Made by a program: the position numbers and the translations under genes
DNA from: an uncultured Lachnospiraceae bacterium
GTDB lineage: Bacteria > Bacillota > Clostridia > Lachnospirales > Lachnospiraceae
Direction of reading: 5' to 3'
Assembly (NCBI GenBank): GCA_910587295.1
Contig: CAJULP010000005.1
Location: 1-64,000, forward strand
DNA length: 64,000 nucleotides
Part shown: piece by piece, positions 1-10,031 of the stretch
Layout of the letters: every line of letters begins with the position of its first letter
How positions within the stretch are numbered: position 1 is the first letter of the stretch
Notes under the pieces: generated by a model
What the model saw: only the letters and a program-made list of their open reading frames with translations
Database searches by the model: none
What the model was told of the DNA's origin: nothing

Positions 1-3000
1 CCGATCTTCTGCTCCAGCGTGCTTCCCACGGTGCCCGCCAGGAAGTCCGCCGCCAGCGCTATGCCTACCGGTGCGCCGGAACCCACCAGCGCGCCGCGGA
101 CCGCACCTGTCACTGCGCCGTGTGCCGCACTGCCAAGGGCTTTTTTCAGGTCAAACTTCTCCCCGCCGAGGAGCTGGGAGACCGCGGACCCCGCAAAGCC
201 GGACACGCCGCCTACAGCCCCGCCTAACAGGCCGCCTATCAGGATGTTGGCAACCTCTCCCGTGGGATCCACGTAATCCACCGGGTCGTTCCCGCAGTAA
301 GGGTACCCGTTCAGCCCACGCTTGACAGGGTCGGGCGAGACCATCCTGCCCACCGTTCCGTCATAAAACCTGGCCTGGGCAAAATGCTTCCCGATCACGG
401 GGTCATACTGGTAAGTGGTGAAGCCAAACCCGGTATCCAGCGCATCCCCCTGCGGCTGCTCCGGGTCGCCCCAGACATTCCTCCTGGCATATCCCAGCAC
501 GTTCCCCTGGCCGTCAGCTGCGATCAGCGCGCTCCCCATGATATCCGGCTGGAAGTAAGCCTTGCCGGCAGAAGCCGCACCGGTGTCCGCGCCTTGCGTT
601 CCGGGGGCAGGGTACGGGGCCGTGTGGCGGCTGAGCCTGTTGTAGCCCTTCCCGTATACGTTGCGCACCTCTCCAAGCCCTTCGGCGTAAGCCATCAGCT
701 CATTGTTGGACCCGCTTAAGAAATCAGGCACCACGGTGACCTCTCCGCCCGTGGAAGAGGTGACGCCCTGCCGGTTCCGGCTGTGCTTTAACCGCATGCC
801 AAGAACATTGTAGACATACTCTGTCCACTCGCCGCTTTCCAGGTTCTTCCCGGTCCGCATCCGGCCCGCCGCATCATAGACATACTGCCTGATCAGGTCA
901 TTGCCACACTTTTCCTCCGTCAGGTTTCCCCGCTTATCATACCCGTAGCTGTACTGGCCGCCGTTTTCTGTCCTGCCGGTCAGACGGTTTAAGCCGTCAT
1001 ACTGGTAGGATGCCGTCTGGATTCCGTTACGCTTTTTCGTCAGACGGTTCCCCAGTGCGTCATAGGTATAGGATTCCGTGTCCTGCCCTTCCCGGTAAGA
1101 CAGCAGGCGGCCCGCGCCATCATAGGTGTATGCGGCATCCGCCAGAAGCTCTGCAATGCTTCCACTGCGCTGGCTGCCGGTCATCTTCCCTGCCGCATCA
1201 TAGGAAAAGCTGTTTTCCATGGCTGTTCCGTCTTCAAACAGGTAAGATACCTTGGCCGGGAGCCCGACCGCGTTGTAGGTATACCGGGAACTGCTCCCGG
1301 GCTGGGTAAGGGATAAGATGTTCCCCATTGCGTCATAGCCATACTGGGTGGATCCCCCGTTCCCGTCCGTTACCTTCGTCATACGGTTGTTCCGGTCAAA
1401 AGCGTAATCCACCACGCTGCCATCCGGGTAAGTGACGCTGGTTCTGTTCCCTGCCGCGTCATAGCCATACCCCGTAACCCGCTGGTTATGGTCCGTGACT
1501 TTCAGGAGCCTTCCCGCCAGGTCATATTCCATGGTGGACGTGCCGTTCCAGTCCTGCAGCTCTACAAGCTCTCCCCTTTTATTATATCGGAAAGCCGCTT
1601 CCCTTCCGTCACTGTAGTTCATTGCAACCGGTTTGTTATTCAGGTCATAGCGTATCCGGGTCTCATTCCCATCCTCATCAACTATGGCAGTGATATTCCC
1701 GTTGGCATCGTAAGTATATGCTTTTTCATCCAATACAGGGTTGATCTCCCGTATCACTCTGCCCCTTTTATCATACTGGTAAAGGGTCACACATTGCTGC
1801 CCATCCGGTGCGTCCAGACATTCCCTGATCTGGTTATTCATTACATCGTATTCATAAGCAGTACAATTGCCCTCAGGGTCAGTGATCCTGGTTAAATTCC
1901 CACATGCATCGTATTGGTATCCGGTAACATTCCCGCACGCATCCGTCACGGAAGCAATTTTCCCATCCGCCGTATAAGTAAACGAAGTTTTTCCGCCTGC
2001 GGCGTCTGTCACGGAAACAGTCTGCCCTAATGCGTCATATTCGTATGTCTTTATATTGCCCAATGCGTCCGTTTCTGTCAATACCTGCCCGGCGGCATTA
2101 TAGGTGTATGTAACAGTGCCGCCTTCCGGCGCTTTGACGCTGAGCAGGTTACCGGACGGAGAATAGGTGTATTCCGTAGTGCTGCCCCTTGCGTCTGTCT
2201 GGCTGAGCACCCTGCCCTGGCTGTCATATGTGAAGCTTAAGCTGTTCTCCAGTGCGTCATGCATTTTTACCAGCCGCCCCAGCGCATCATATTCATAATC
2301 CGTCTCCGCGCCTTCCTGATCCGTTACTTTAGCCAGCTTGCCCGTTCCGGTATAAACCATCGCAAGGCTGCCACCATTTTGATCCGTAACGCTGACCAGA
2401 CGGTTCAAGGCATCATACGCATAATCCCACTGGTTTTCGTTGGCATCCGTGTAAGACGTCATATTCCCGTTAGCGTCATAAGTATAACTGCGTTTATGGT
2501 TTTCCTCATCCATGCTTTCCACAAGGCGTCCAAGGCTGTCATAACGAAACGCCCTTTCACCGCCTTCGGGGTTTATTTCCCTGACAAGGTTTCCATTGCC
2601 GTCATACTCATAAGTGGTCTTGCCGCCCCTGGCATCCGTGACCGCTCTCAATTCACCTCTGCCGTTATACTCATATACCTTTTCATGCCCTAAGGGATCT
2701 GTCTCCTTCGTCAACCGGTTGTCCGCGTCATACTCATAGGAAGATTCAAACCCTTCCGCATTGGTTATCTTGATGCAGTTACCGTTCTCATCATACTCAT
2801 AAACAGTCTTACCGCCACAGGGATCTGTCATTTCTGACAGATATCCGGCACTGTCATATTTGTACGTGGTCTTGCTGCCTTCCTTATCGGAAAACCCTGT
2901 TACATTTCCATCACCGTCATAAGTTGTATTTTCCGTGTTCCCGTCTTCATCCTGCACGGCAATAACCCTTCCAAGGGGATCATAAGTAAAACGGATCGTA

Positions 3001-6000
3001 CCCGCATCAGATTCCACGCTGCTTAACCTGTTTTCTCTGTCATAAGTGTAAGAAATCACCGCACCGTTTTCATCCGTTTTCGTCAGGAGATTGCCCGCAT
3101 GGTCATAGGTATAGCTTACGCTGTATCCCAATGCGTCCGTGACACTTACCAGACGCCCCGCCACATCATATGCGTAGCTTGTCCGGTTTTCCAACGCATC
3201 CGTGACCGTTGTCACACGTCCCATTGCGTCATAGGCATATTGGGTCAGGTTTCCTGCGGCATCCTTTACTTCCGTAAGCTGGCTGGCCGCGTCAAAAGTA
3301 TATTCAGAAGTATTTCCGTTCTTGTCCGTACACGCAACGCAATTGCCCAGGGCATCATAGACGTAGCTCCTGCAATGTCCAAGAGGGTCCGTTGCTTTTG
3401 TCAGATTCCCTCTCTGGTCATAAGCAAACAGATATTCATTCCCCATGAAATCCGTTGCCAGTACCGGCTGTCCGATTCCGTCATATTCCAGACGTCTGCT
3501 GTTTCCCCTCCTGTCCGTAACGGAAATATTTCCGCCATTATCGTTGTAATCGTAAGTTACCGTTCCGGCATCATCCGTGATGCGAAGCAGTTGGCCCGTT
3601 GCGGAATAATGGCGGATCAGCGTTTTACCGGCCGGCGATGTATAAGATACCAGCCTGCCGATTGCGTCATGGCTGTACCGGTAACAATTACCTTCCGGAT
3701 CTTCGGCCTGCTCCAAATGATGGTCTGCGTCATAGGAATAGGACCAGAGATGGCCTTCTTTATCCGTATAGGTGATCAGGTTGTCCGCTTCGTCATAGGT
3801 ATAGGCACACGTATTGCCGCGCTCATCCTGCACGCTCACCAGATTGTTCCTGTCATCATACGCATACAGGCTTTCCGACCCGTCACGATTCACGATCCTG
3901 ACCGGATAGTTTCTGTCGTTATACGAAATCATCTCCCTGCTTCCATCCGGATAGGTCACCTGATTCATGCGCCCGGATTCATCATATGCCATCCTGGTAA
4001 CATTTCCCAGCCGGTCTGTCTGTTCCGCCAGCCTTCCATCCGCATCATAACTCTGCCGTATCCCTTTTCCTGCCAGCTCTATCCCGGTCACGTGGCCGGC
4101 CTCGTCAAAGGAGTATTTTGTCGCATTCCCGGCTTCATCCGTAAAAATCGTTGTATGCGAAACCGTATCATAGGCCACACAGCTATCCCCTCTCCCGGCG
4201 ATATTCTGCGTCACTACTTTACCAAAGACATCATACCGGTTAGTCAGGTAGTCATTTCCCAGGCAATCCGTGATCGTTAACAGATTTCCCGTAGAATCAT
4301 AGGAAAATGTCATGCTCTTTCCGTCAGGATTGGTGATCTTTTTCAGGAAATTCCCCTCATATTCAAATGACGCCCCATTCCCCGCAGCATCGGCCACGCC
4401 TGAAATATGCCCATTTACATAGGTAATCGTAAGGGATGCTCCATGCCGCCCTGTCACCTTGACAATCCGGCCTTCACTGTCCTTCTCAAACCTGTAAGCC
4501 ACAAGGCCGCCTTCTACAATCCTGTTTAAGGATAAGCCGCTGTCAAAAATATACTCCGTGCCGTCAACCGCCCTGATAAAATAGAACTGGTCTTCCGTCA
4601 TCCCCATGCAATAACCGGTTCCGCTTCCCTCTGCAAGCTGGAAGCCGTTCTCCCCAGAACCTTTGCGGAAAGAAACCACTTCATCATAAGGGGTGCTGAA
4701 ATACGCATATTCTTGATCCATATATAACAGGTAATTGAAAGAGTACGTCCACTTACTGCCCAACGCTTTAAAATATTCATCTCTTTGCGAATCATACATT
4801 GCCGTGAAATGCAGGCCATCCCTGCCGTAATCCTCAAGACAAGTGTAGCTCCACAAGAATGCGCCTGTCAGTGCGTTAACAGGGTCAAGGCCCATATACG
4901 GCCTTTTCCCGTCCGGGTATGTCTTATTGGATGTACCGTTGGGCAGACCGCTTTGTTTGCCGATCTTTGTCATAACCTTGCCGGCCGGGCTGTATGCGCT
5001 AAACCCGCTCTCATTGCCCGCCCTGACGCAAAAGCTGTGTTCCGTGCCGGGCTTTAAACCGGAAAATGCCATTATGGTGATTTCACTGCCCGATTTTTGG
5101 TTAGTATTGGATGTGGAATATACTTTCCCGTCAAAGTTAACGTCATAGCTTTCCGCATGTTCCACCGGGCTCCAGCTTACCGTCACGCCATTTAAAGTGG
5201 ATACTGCCGTAACATTCTGGGGAACGGCAGGCACTGCCCTGTTAGTCCTGATCGTTTGGGTGGCGCTGCTTGCACCGTTCCCGCCTGCATTGTACGCATA
5301 CACGGAATAGGTATGACTGGTTCCTGCCTTTAACCCGGTAAGGGTTTTGGTAGTGGTAGTCACGCTGTATGGCCTTTGGTTAAACAGCACCGTATAGCCT
5401 GTCGCCCTGCTTGCCGCATTCCATTTCACCGTAACCGAATTCGCCGTAGCCGTGGCGCTGACCCCGGAGGGCATAGCCGGTGGCTCCACTAACGTTTTAA
5501 TGGATTTTGAACCGGAGTATGCACTTGTTCCTGCCGAATTTTTTGCACGCACCTGATAAGAGTAGCTTGTGTTTGCCGATAACCCGGTGATGGTCTTGGA
5601 CCGTCCGGTCACACTGTAAACCGTGCCTCTAAATAAGACATCATATCCCGTCGCACCGCTGACTGCCCCCCAGCTTATCGTCACTGAATTATATGTGGAC
5701 GTTGCATTGATACCGCTTGGAACACCCGGCTTCGCTACTAACGTCCTGATCGACATCAGGGAAGAATAAGAACCGCTCCCGCCTGCATTTTTGGCACGTA
5801 CTTTATAGGTATAGCTTGTATTGGATGACAACCCGGTGATTGTCTTGGAGGTAGTGGTAACATTGTAAGTCGTTCCGTTAAAAACAAGTTCATACCCTGT
5901 CGCGCCGCTGACCGTATTCCAGCTCACCGTTGCAGAATTGGTGGTGGATGATGCCCTGACATTCGTCGGCATGGCCGGTGGATTCGGAACCGTCGCAATT

Positions 6001-7733
6001 GTCTTCGATGCACTGTAAGAACTGGATCCGTCCGCACCATTTGCCCGGACGGCATACGTATAGCTTTTTCCTGCAGTCAGGCTGTAAATCGTTTTGGAAG
6101 TTCCCGTCACCCGGTAGGTTGTTCCGTTGAACAACACATCATAATTAGCCGCCCCGGACACTGAGCTCCAGCTTATGGTAACGGAATTTCTGGTTGCACT
6201 GGCGCTTGGGGATGCGGGTACGGAAGGCGCTGTCTTTACGGTCTTAGACGCAGTATAGGTGCTGGAACCATCCCCATTGTTCACGCGCACCTGATAGGTG
6301 TAACCGGCATTCGGCGATAATCCCGTAAACGTTTTTGATGTTCCTTTTACATTGTAAACCTTTCCGTTAAATAACACATCATAGCTTACCGCCCCTGTCA
6401 CTGCGCTCCAGCTCACCGTCACGGAATTTTCATTCGTGGTAACACTGGCATTGGAAGGGGCCTTCGGCGTTGTCTTAACCGTCTGCGGCGCACTGTATGC
6501 TCCCACACCCTTTGCGGTTTTGGCACGGACCTGATAGGTATAGCTGGTGTTCGCCGACAAGCCGGTAAAGGTTTTGGAGGTTCCCGTCACTCCATAAGCA
6601 GTTCCGTTAAACAACACATCATACCCGGTAGCCCCGTTCACCGCATTCCAACTTACCGTAACAGAATTTTCTGTAGAAGCTTTCGTCACATTCCCCGGCG
6701 CCGCGGGTGCTGCCCAAAGCGTCCTGATGATCTTTTGTGCACTGTAAGATCCGCTTCCGTCCACGCCAATGGAACAAACCTGATAGGTATAATCCGTATC
6801 GGGATAAAGATTTTCAAACGTACAGGAAATTCCCGAAATCATATTGTCATTGCCATTAAATTTTACATAATAGTTTTTCGCTCCTGTCACCGCGCTCCAG
6901 CTTACCGTCACAGTTCTTTCCGTGCTCTTTGCACTGACGGATAAGGGCGCTTTCGGCGCCGTGGTCACTGTCGCCGAAGGACTGTATTCACTGGATCCAT
7001 CCGCATTTTTAGCCCGGACCTGATAACTATAACTTCTATTAGCCGCTAAATTTGCAAATGTTTTGGAAGTTCCCGTAAGATTATAAGTGCTTCCGTTAAA
7101 CTTAATGTCATAGCTGGTCGCTAAATTTACCTTTCCCCAGCTTATGGTCACCGAATTTTCCGTAACGGCCTTTTGGATCCCCGACGGAACGGCAGGGGTC
7201 TGGGGAAGCGTCCTGATGGTCTTTTGGGCGCTATATGAACTTGTTTTAGTGGAGTTTTTGGCCCGCACCGCATAGGTATGGTTTGTTTTCGGACTAAGGC
7301 CGCCAAACACTTTGGTTGTTCCGGTTACACTGTTAATAACATTATCAAACAAAATGTCGTAGCCCGCAGCCCGCGCCACCTTATCAAACTTTACCGTCAC
7401 GGATGCCGCATCCGCCGTTGCCACCACGTTCTGCGGAACGCTAAGCGGGGTGTTCTTATAAAAGTCTGACGGAATTAAAATTTCCTTACCATCTGACACA
7501 TTCGCCCCGGATGACTTATAAGCCGTAACAACAACTCTATACATCTCATTTGCTTCCAAATCCGCCGGACTTGTATATGATGTTCCATAGTATTTTTCCT
7601 TATGGAAAATAGCAACCTTTTTCCCTTTCCAGTACATGGTCACTTCATACCATAAAAGATTGGAAACCGATGACCAGCTTGACGTAACCGATCCATTGCT
7701 GTTTAACGTTACTCTCAAATTCAATTGTTCCAT
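1..7733 (-). CDS. Giant Rhs/YD-repeat protein with Fn3 array (3' end beyond left edge)
   Basis: About 2,577 codons are open from ATG at 7733 to the window edge; AAAGGAGAAAAGT precedes the start. The N-terminal ~95 residues are a divergent Fn3-like unit. About ten Fn3-type repeats of ~80-90 residues follow (to ~residue 930), then a DUF6531-like opening (DPVNALTGAF, near residue 948), then dozens of YD repeats of the Y-x-YDxxGxxxxxTD type. The Rhs core appears near residues 2440-2485 (YDPVIGKHFAQARFYDGTVG, ending DYVDPTG). After DPTG comes a Gly/Ala-rich hydrophobic stretch of at least 80 residues, as often precedes the toxin tip in polymorphic toxins. In this family the YD repeats form a shell enclosing a C-terminal toxin; that part and any immunity gene lie left of position 1. 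No signal peptide or membrane anchor is visible at the N-terminus, so the export route is unclear. Family call is firm; toxin activity is inferred. Confidence 0.93.
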   Translation of the reverse strand, partial: MEQLNLRVTLNSNGSVTSSWSSVSNLLWYEVTMYWKGKKVAIFHKEKYYGTSYTSPADLEANEMYRVVVTAYKSSGANVSDGKEILIPSDFYKNTPLSVPQNVVATADAASVTVKFDKVARAAGYDILFDNVINSVTGTTKVFGGLSPKTNHTYAVRAKNSTKTSSYSAQKTIRTLPQTPAVPSGIQKAVTENSVTISWGKVNLATSYDIKFNGSTYNLTGTSKTFANLAANRSYSYQVRAKNADGSSEYSPSATVTTAPKAPLSVSAKSTERTVTVSWSAVTGAKNYYVKFNGNDNMISGISCTFENLYPDTDYTYQVCSIGVDGSGSYSAQKIIRTLWAAPAAPGNVTKASTENSVTVSWNAVNGATGYDVLFNGTAYGVTGTSKTFTGLSANTSYTYQVRAKTAKGVGAYSAPQTVKTTPKAPSNASVTTNENSVTVSWSAVTGAVSYDVLFNGKVYNVKGTSKTFTGLSPNAGYTYQVRVNNGDGSSTYTASKTVKTAPSVPASPSASATRNSVTISWSSVSGAANYDVLFNGTTYRVTGTSKTIYSLTAGKSYTYAVRANGADGSSSYSASKTIATVPNPPAMPTNVRASSTTNSATVSWNTVSGATGYELVFNGTTYNVTTTSKTITGLSSNTSYTYKVRAKNAGGSGSYSSLMSIRTLVAKPGVPSGINATSTYNSVTISWGAVSGATGYDVLFRGTVYSVTGRSKTITGLSANTSYSYQVRAKNSAGTSAYSGSKSIKTLVEPPAMPSGVSATATANSVTVKWNAASRATGYTVLFNQRPYSVTTTTKTLTGLKAGTSHTYSVYAYNAGGNGASSATQTIRTNRAVPAVPQNVTAVSTLNGVTVSWSPVEHAESYDVNFDGKVYSTSNTNQKSGSEITIMAFSGLKPGTEHSFCVRAGNESGFSAYSPAGKVMTKIGKQSGLPNGTSNKTYPDGKRPYMGLDPVNALTGAFLWSYTCLEDYGRDGLHFTAMYDSQRDEYFKALGSKWTYSFNYLLYMDQEYAYFSTPYDEVVSFRKGSGENGFQLAEGSGTGYCMGMTEDQFYFIRAVDGTEYIFDSGLSLNRIVEGGLVAYRFEKDSEGRIVKVTGRHGASLTITYVNGHISGVADAAGNGASFEYEGNFLKKITNPDGKSMTFSYDSTGNLLTITDCLGNDYLTNRYDVFGKVVTQNIAGRGDSCVAYDTVSHTTIFTDEAGNATKYSFDEAGHVTGIELAGKGIRQSYDADGRLAEQTDRLGNVTRMAYDESGRMNQVTYPDGSREMISYNDRNYPVRIVNRDGSESLYAYDDRNNLVSVQDERGNTCAYTYDEADNLITYTDKEGHLWSYSYDADHHLEQAEDPEGNCYRYSHDAIGRLVSYTSPAGKTLIRHYSATGQLLRITDDAGTVTYDYNDNGGNISVTDRRGNSRRLEYDGIGQPVLATDFMGNEYLFAYDQRGNLTKATDPLGHCRSYVYDALGNCVACTDKNGNTSEYTFDAASQLTEVKDAAGNLTQYAYDAMGRVTTVTDALENRTSYAYDVAGRLVSVTDALGYSVSYTYDHAGNLLTKTDENGAVISYTYDRENRLSSVESDAGTIRFTYDPLGRVIAVQDEDGNTENTTYDGDGNVTGFSDKEGSKTTYKYDSAGYLSEMTDPCGGKTVYEYDENGNCIKITNAEGFESSYEYDADNRLTKETDPLGHEKVYEYNGRGELRAVTDARGGKTTYEYDGNGNLVREINPEGGERAFRYDSLGRLVESMDEENHKRSYTYDANGNMTSYTDANENQWDYAYDALNRLVSVTDQNGGSLAMVYTGTGKLAKVTDQEGAETDYEYDALGRLVKMHDALENSLSFTYDSQGRVLSQTDARGSTTEYTYSPSGNLLSVKAPEGGTVTYTYNAAGQVLTETDALGNIKTYEYDALGQTVSVTDAAGGKTSFTYTADGKIASVTDACGNVTGYQYDACGNLTRITDPEGNCTAYEYDVMNNQIRECLDAPDGQQCVTLYQYDKRGRVIREINPVLDEKAYTYDANGNITAIVDEDGNETRIRYDLNNKPVAMNYSDGREAAFRYNKRGELVELQDWNGTSTMEYDLAGRLLKVTDHNQRVTGYGYDAAGNRTSVTYPDGSVVDYAFDRNNRMTKVTDGNGGSTQYGYDAMGNILSLTQPGSSSRYTYNAVGLPAKVSYLFEDGTAMENSFSYDAAGKMTGSQRSGSIAELLADAAYTYDGAGRLLSYREGQDTESYTYDALGNRLTKKRNGIQTASYQYDGLNRLTGRTENGGQYSYGYDKRGNLTEEKCGNDLIRQYVYDAAGRMRTGKNLESGEWTEYVYNVLGMRLKHSRNRQGVTSSTGGEVTVVPDFLSGSNNELMAYAEGLGEVRNVYGKGYNRLSRHTAPYPAPGTQGADTGAASAGKAYFQPDIMGSALIAADGQGNVLGYARRNVWGDPEQPQGDALDTGFGFTTYQYDPVIGKHFAQARFYDGTVGRMVSPDPVKRGLNGYPYCGNDPVDYVDPTGEVANILIGGLLGGAVGGVSGFAGSAVSQLLGGEKFDLKKALGSAAHGAVTGAVRGALVGSGAPVGIALAADFLAGTVGSTLEQKI
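480..4560 (-). repeat. Tandem YD-repeat coding array
   Basis: On the plus strand a motif like 'gcgtcataggtat' recurs about every 60-63 bases, the reverse complement of codons for YTYDAxG. The copies are diverged and in one reading frame, giving some 40 or more YD units. They encode the Rhs shell. Periodic motifs here also create long spurious frames on the opposite strand. Confidence 0.9.
4930..7430 (-). repeat. Array of about ten Fn3-type domain repeats
   Basis: Units of roughly 240-260 bp recur, each containing the complement of codons for 'YxYxVRAxN' and 'SAxxYDVLFNG'-like strings followed by a 'VTISW'-like string. Unit marks lie near 7270, 7010, 6780, 6530, 6290, 6050, 5810, 5560, 5300 and 5030. 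Units are similar enough for recombination to change copy number. Confidence 0.85.
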
Positions 7734-7866
7734 ACTTTTCTCCTTTTCCTTTTTTGTTTCTCATGAAAAACTTATTCGTTTTGAAAAATTTTGACGTCTA
7801 TATGATAAGAAGGACTGGAAAAGAGAAAAGTAAACATTTATCCTAATAAAAACAATTTCAAATGAA

Positions 7867-7890
7867 AAGAAGCCAGTCACCCGGCTTCTT
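7867..7890 (-). terminator. Rho-independent terminator after plsC
   Basis: Arms 7867-7874 (aagaagcc) and 7883-7890 (ggcttctt) form an 8-bp stem with an 8-nt loop. On the minus strand the stem is followed by TTTTCATTT. The stem overlaps the last codons and stop of plsC, closing the ddl-murF-plsC run. Confidence 0.7.
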
Positions 7891-8614
7891 CCTTAATCTT
7901 AAAATAGGTCTCTTTGATCACATTCTGCGTATACGCCCCTACCCGCTTCTGGTCTTCTTTTGCAAGCTCCTTGATATAGATTGGTTTCCCATAGTCCAAG
8001 ATCACGGCAGCCGGCCTGATCTTCGGCAGATGATCCTCGAAGATATCCGCCGAATTGTAAATGGTCATAGGCACGATCGGGCAGCCTGTCTTTGCCGCGA
8101 TCTTAAAGCTTCCCTCATGGAACTCCATAAAGGTATGGTTTATCTTGTTTCTGGTGCCTTCCGGGAAAATGCAGATGGAAACCCCGGATTTCACTTCCTC
8201 GATAGCCGTGAGGATTGTCTTAAGTCCCTGCTTTACATCCTTCCTGTCCAGAAACAGGCAATGGAGGTTTTTCATCCAATTGACAAGAAGCGGGTATCGC
8301 AGCATTTCTTTCTTGGCAATATAGCCGGTAGGCCTTGGAACCCGCACATAAGTGATCAGGATATCAAAGTAGCTCCTGTGGTTCCCAATATAAAGAACCG
8401 GCTGGTCTTTCGGCACGTTTTCTTCTCCCCGCACGATCACTTTCGTTCCGGCAACCCACAGGCATCCCCGGAACGCCCAGTTTACGATGGCAAGAGAACT
8501 TCTGTTTTTCAAGTCCATATTAAATTTCCCGATAATCCACTCCGCAATGAGCAGCGGGATGCTCAATATCAAAAATAAGATCACAAAGCTTGCCAGTATT
8601 ATAAATCGTATCAT
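7877..8614 (-). CDS. plsC: 1-acyl-sn-glycerol-3-phosphate acyltransferase (PlsC family)
   Basis: 245 residues, usual for the family. PlsC acylates lysophosphatidic acid to phosphatidic acid at the inner membrane. Visible signs are an N-terminal hydrophobic segment (residues 3-27), the catalytic H-x4-D block NHRSYFD (His79, Asp84), and FPEGTRN (150-156), which binds the substrate phosphate. The start ATG overlaps the murF stop as ATGA (8611-8614), so translation is probably coupled to murF. Substrate specificity within the acyltransferase family cannot be read from the sequence, but no feature suggests anything unusual. Confidence 0.93.
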   Translation of the reverse strand: MIRFIILASFVILFLILSIPLLIAEWIIGKFNMDLKNRSSLAIVNWAFRGCLWVAGTKVIVRGEENVPKDQPVLYIGNHRSYFDILITYVRVPRPTGYIAKKEMLRYPLLVNWMKNLHCLFLDRKDVKQGLKTILTAIEEVKSGVSICIFPEGTRNKINHTFMEFHEGSFKIAAKTGCPIVPMTIYNSADIFEDHLPKIRPAAVILDYGKPIYIKELAKEDQKRVGAYTQNVIKETYFKIKEEAG

Positions 8615-10020
8615 ATGTTCACTCCATCCAAAATTTTCTCCACTACTTTTTCAAACTGCATCCCGTGGGAAGCCTTGACTAAAACAGCGTCTTGTTTTTT
8701 CAATAATTCCGGTAGTTTCTCAAGCATTTCATCCCTTGTGGTAAAATAATAAACCTGGCCCTTCTTTGGCCTTGCCGCCATATGCCGCTTTCCCTGTTCG
8801 TACATGCACCGGGAAAGTTTTCCCACGCAGATCAGCACATCGATTCCCGCATCCGCCGCATAAGCGCCGACTTCGCCGTGGAGCTTTGCCTCACATTCTC
8901 CCAGCTCAAACATATCCCCTAGCACCGCCACTTTCCGCTCCTTTGCCGTAGCAAGAAGGTCAATGGCTGCCCGCATGGATACCGGGTTGGCATTGTAACA
9001 GTCATCGATCAGGATGCCATCCCCTAACGGAATCACATGGCTGCGCCCGCCTACCGATTCCACCTTACCGATCCCTCTTTGGATCTCCTTTGGCGTAAGG
9101 CCCATCAAAAATCCGACACCGGCTGCCGCCAGCGCATTCCACACCATATGCTCTCCGGGAAGCGGGATTTCCACCGGCAATACCTTTAAAAATCCATGGA
9201 TCACCGCACTGCTTCCCAACAAGCCCTTTCCTTCCACATTGGATGCATAGATTTCATTTTGCGGGTTCATTCCAAAGTGAATGGGAGGGTGGTTCCCCTT
9301 CTTCCCAATCTTTGCAAGCAGGTCGTCATCCCCGTTGACCAATACATGGCCATCCGGATTCATGAAATCAAAGATCTCGGATTTGGCTTTCAGGATTCCT
9401 TCCCTGCTGCCTAAGTTCTCCAAATGACACTGCCCGATATTAGTCATCACGCAGATATCCGGCCTTGCAATCTTACTTAACCGGTGCATCTCCCCGAAAT
9501 CACTGATCCCCATCTCCAGCACTGCTGCCTGATGCTCCTTTCGGATGGAAAGCACGGTAAGGGGAAGGCCCACCTCGTTATTAAAATTCCCCTGTGTTTT
9601 CAGCACCCGGAACTTCTGGGAAAGCACCGACGCAATAAATTCCTTAGTGCTGGTCTTGCCCACGCTGCCAGTGATCCCCACCACCGGCAGGGTAAGCTGC
9701 ATCCGGTAAAACTCCGCAAGATCCTTTAAGGCCTTAAAAGAATCTTCCACCAGAACATAGGGAATCCGGCAGTCCTTTGGCGCGCGTTCGCAGATAACGC
9801 CCAGCGCCCCTTTTGACGCCACGGAAGGGATAAACTCATGCCCATCCACCTTTTCCCCTTTTGTCGCGATGAAGATACCGCCTTTTTCTATTTTCCGGGA
9901 ATCGATCACCACACAGGACGCTTCTTCCCTTAACCGTTCCTGCGCCATCCCGTCCGTACCGCACAGCCTTCCGCCGCAGGCATCCGCTATCGTAACCAAA
10001 GTTATATTTTTCATGTTCAC
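8611..10020 (-). CDS. murF: UDP-N-acetylmuramoyl-tripeptide--D-alanyl-D-alanine ligase
   Basis: 469 residues from a GTG start, with AGGGG about 9 bases upstream; an ATG two codons further in is an alternative. MurF adds D-Ala-D-Ala to the UDP-MurNAc-tripeptide in the cytoplasm. The Mur ligase ATP loop GITGSVGKTSTKE is clear, followed by the NNEVGLPLT region of MurF and the C-terminal Mur ligase domain (GDMFELGE, KASHGMQFE). It sits 11 bases downstream of ddl, which makes its dipeptide substrate, so the two steps are encoded together. The 3' end overlaps plsC by 4 bases. Confidence 0.96.
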   Translation of the reverse strand: MNMKNITLVTIADACGGRLCGTDGMAQERLREEASCVVIDSRKIEKGGIFIATKGEKVDGHEFIPSVASKGALGVICERAPKDCRIPYVLVEDSFKALKDLAEFYRMQLTLPVVGITGSVGKTSTKEFIASVLSQKFRVLKTQGNFNNEVGLPLTVLSIRKEHQAAVLEMGISDFGEMHRLSKIARPDICVMTNIGQCHLENLGSREGILKAKSEIFDFMNPDGHVLVNGDDDLLAKIGKKGNHPPIHFGMNPQNEIYASNVEGKGLLGSSAVIHGFLKVLPVEIPLPGEHMVWNALAAAGVGFLMGLTPKEIQRGIGKVESVGGRSHVIPLGDGILIDDCYNANPVSMRAAIDLLATAKERKVAVLGDMFELGECEAKLHGEVGAYAADAGIDVLICVGKLSRCMYEQGKRHMAARPKKGQVYYFTTRDEMLEKLPELLKKQDAVLVKASHGMQFEKVVEKILDGVNI

Positions 10021-10031
10021 GCTGTTTTCCC

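Noticed and set aside
3099..4280. 393-codon open frame on the plus strand
   Set aside because: It is antisense to the YD-repeat array; the repeat period keeps stops out of this frame. The minus-strand frame gives coherent Rhs protein.
480..4560. Regular ~60-base repeats that could suggest a CRISPR array
   Set aside because: The repeats are diverged, in one coding frame, lack unique spacers, and translate to YD repeats.
7862..8578. Plus-strand frame opposite plsC
   Set aside because: Mirror of a well-supported gene; no RBS and no recognisable product.
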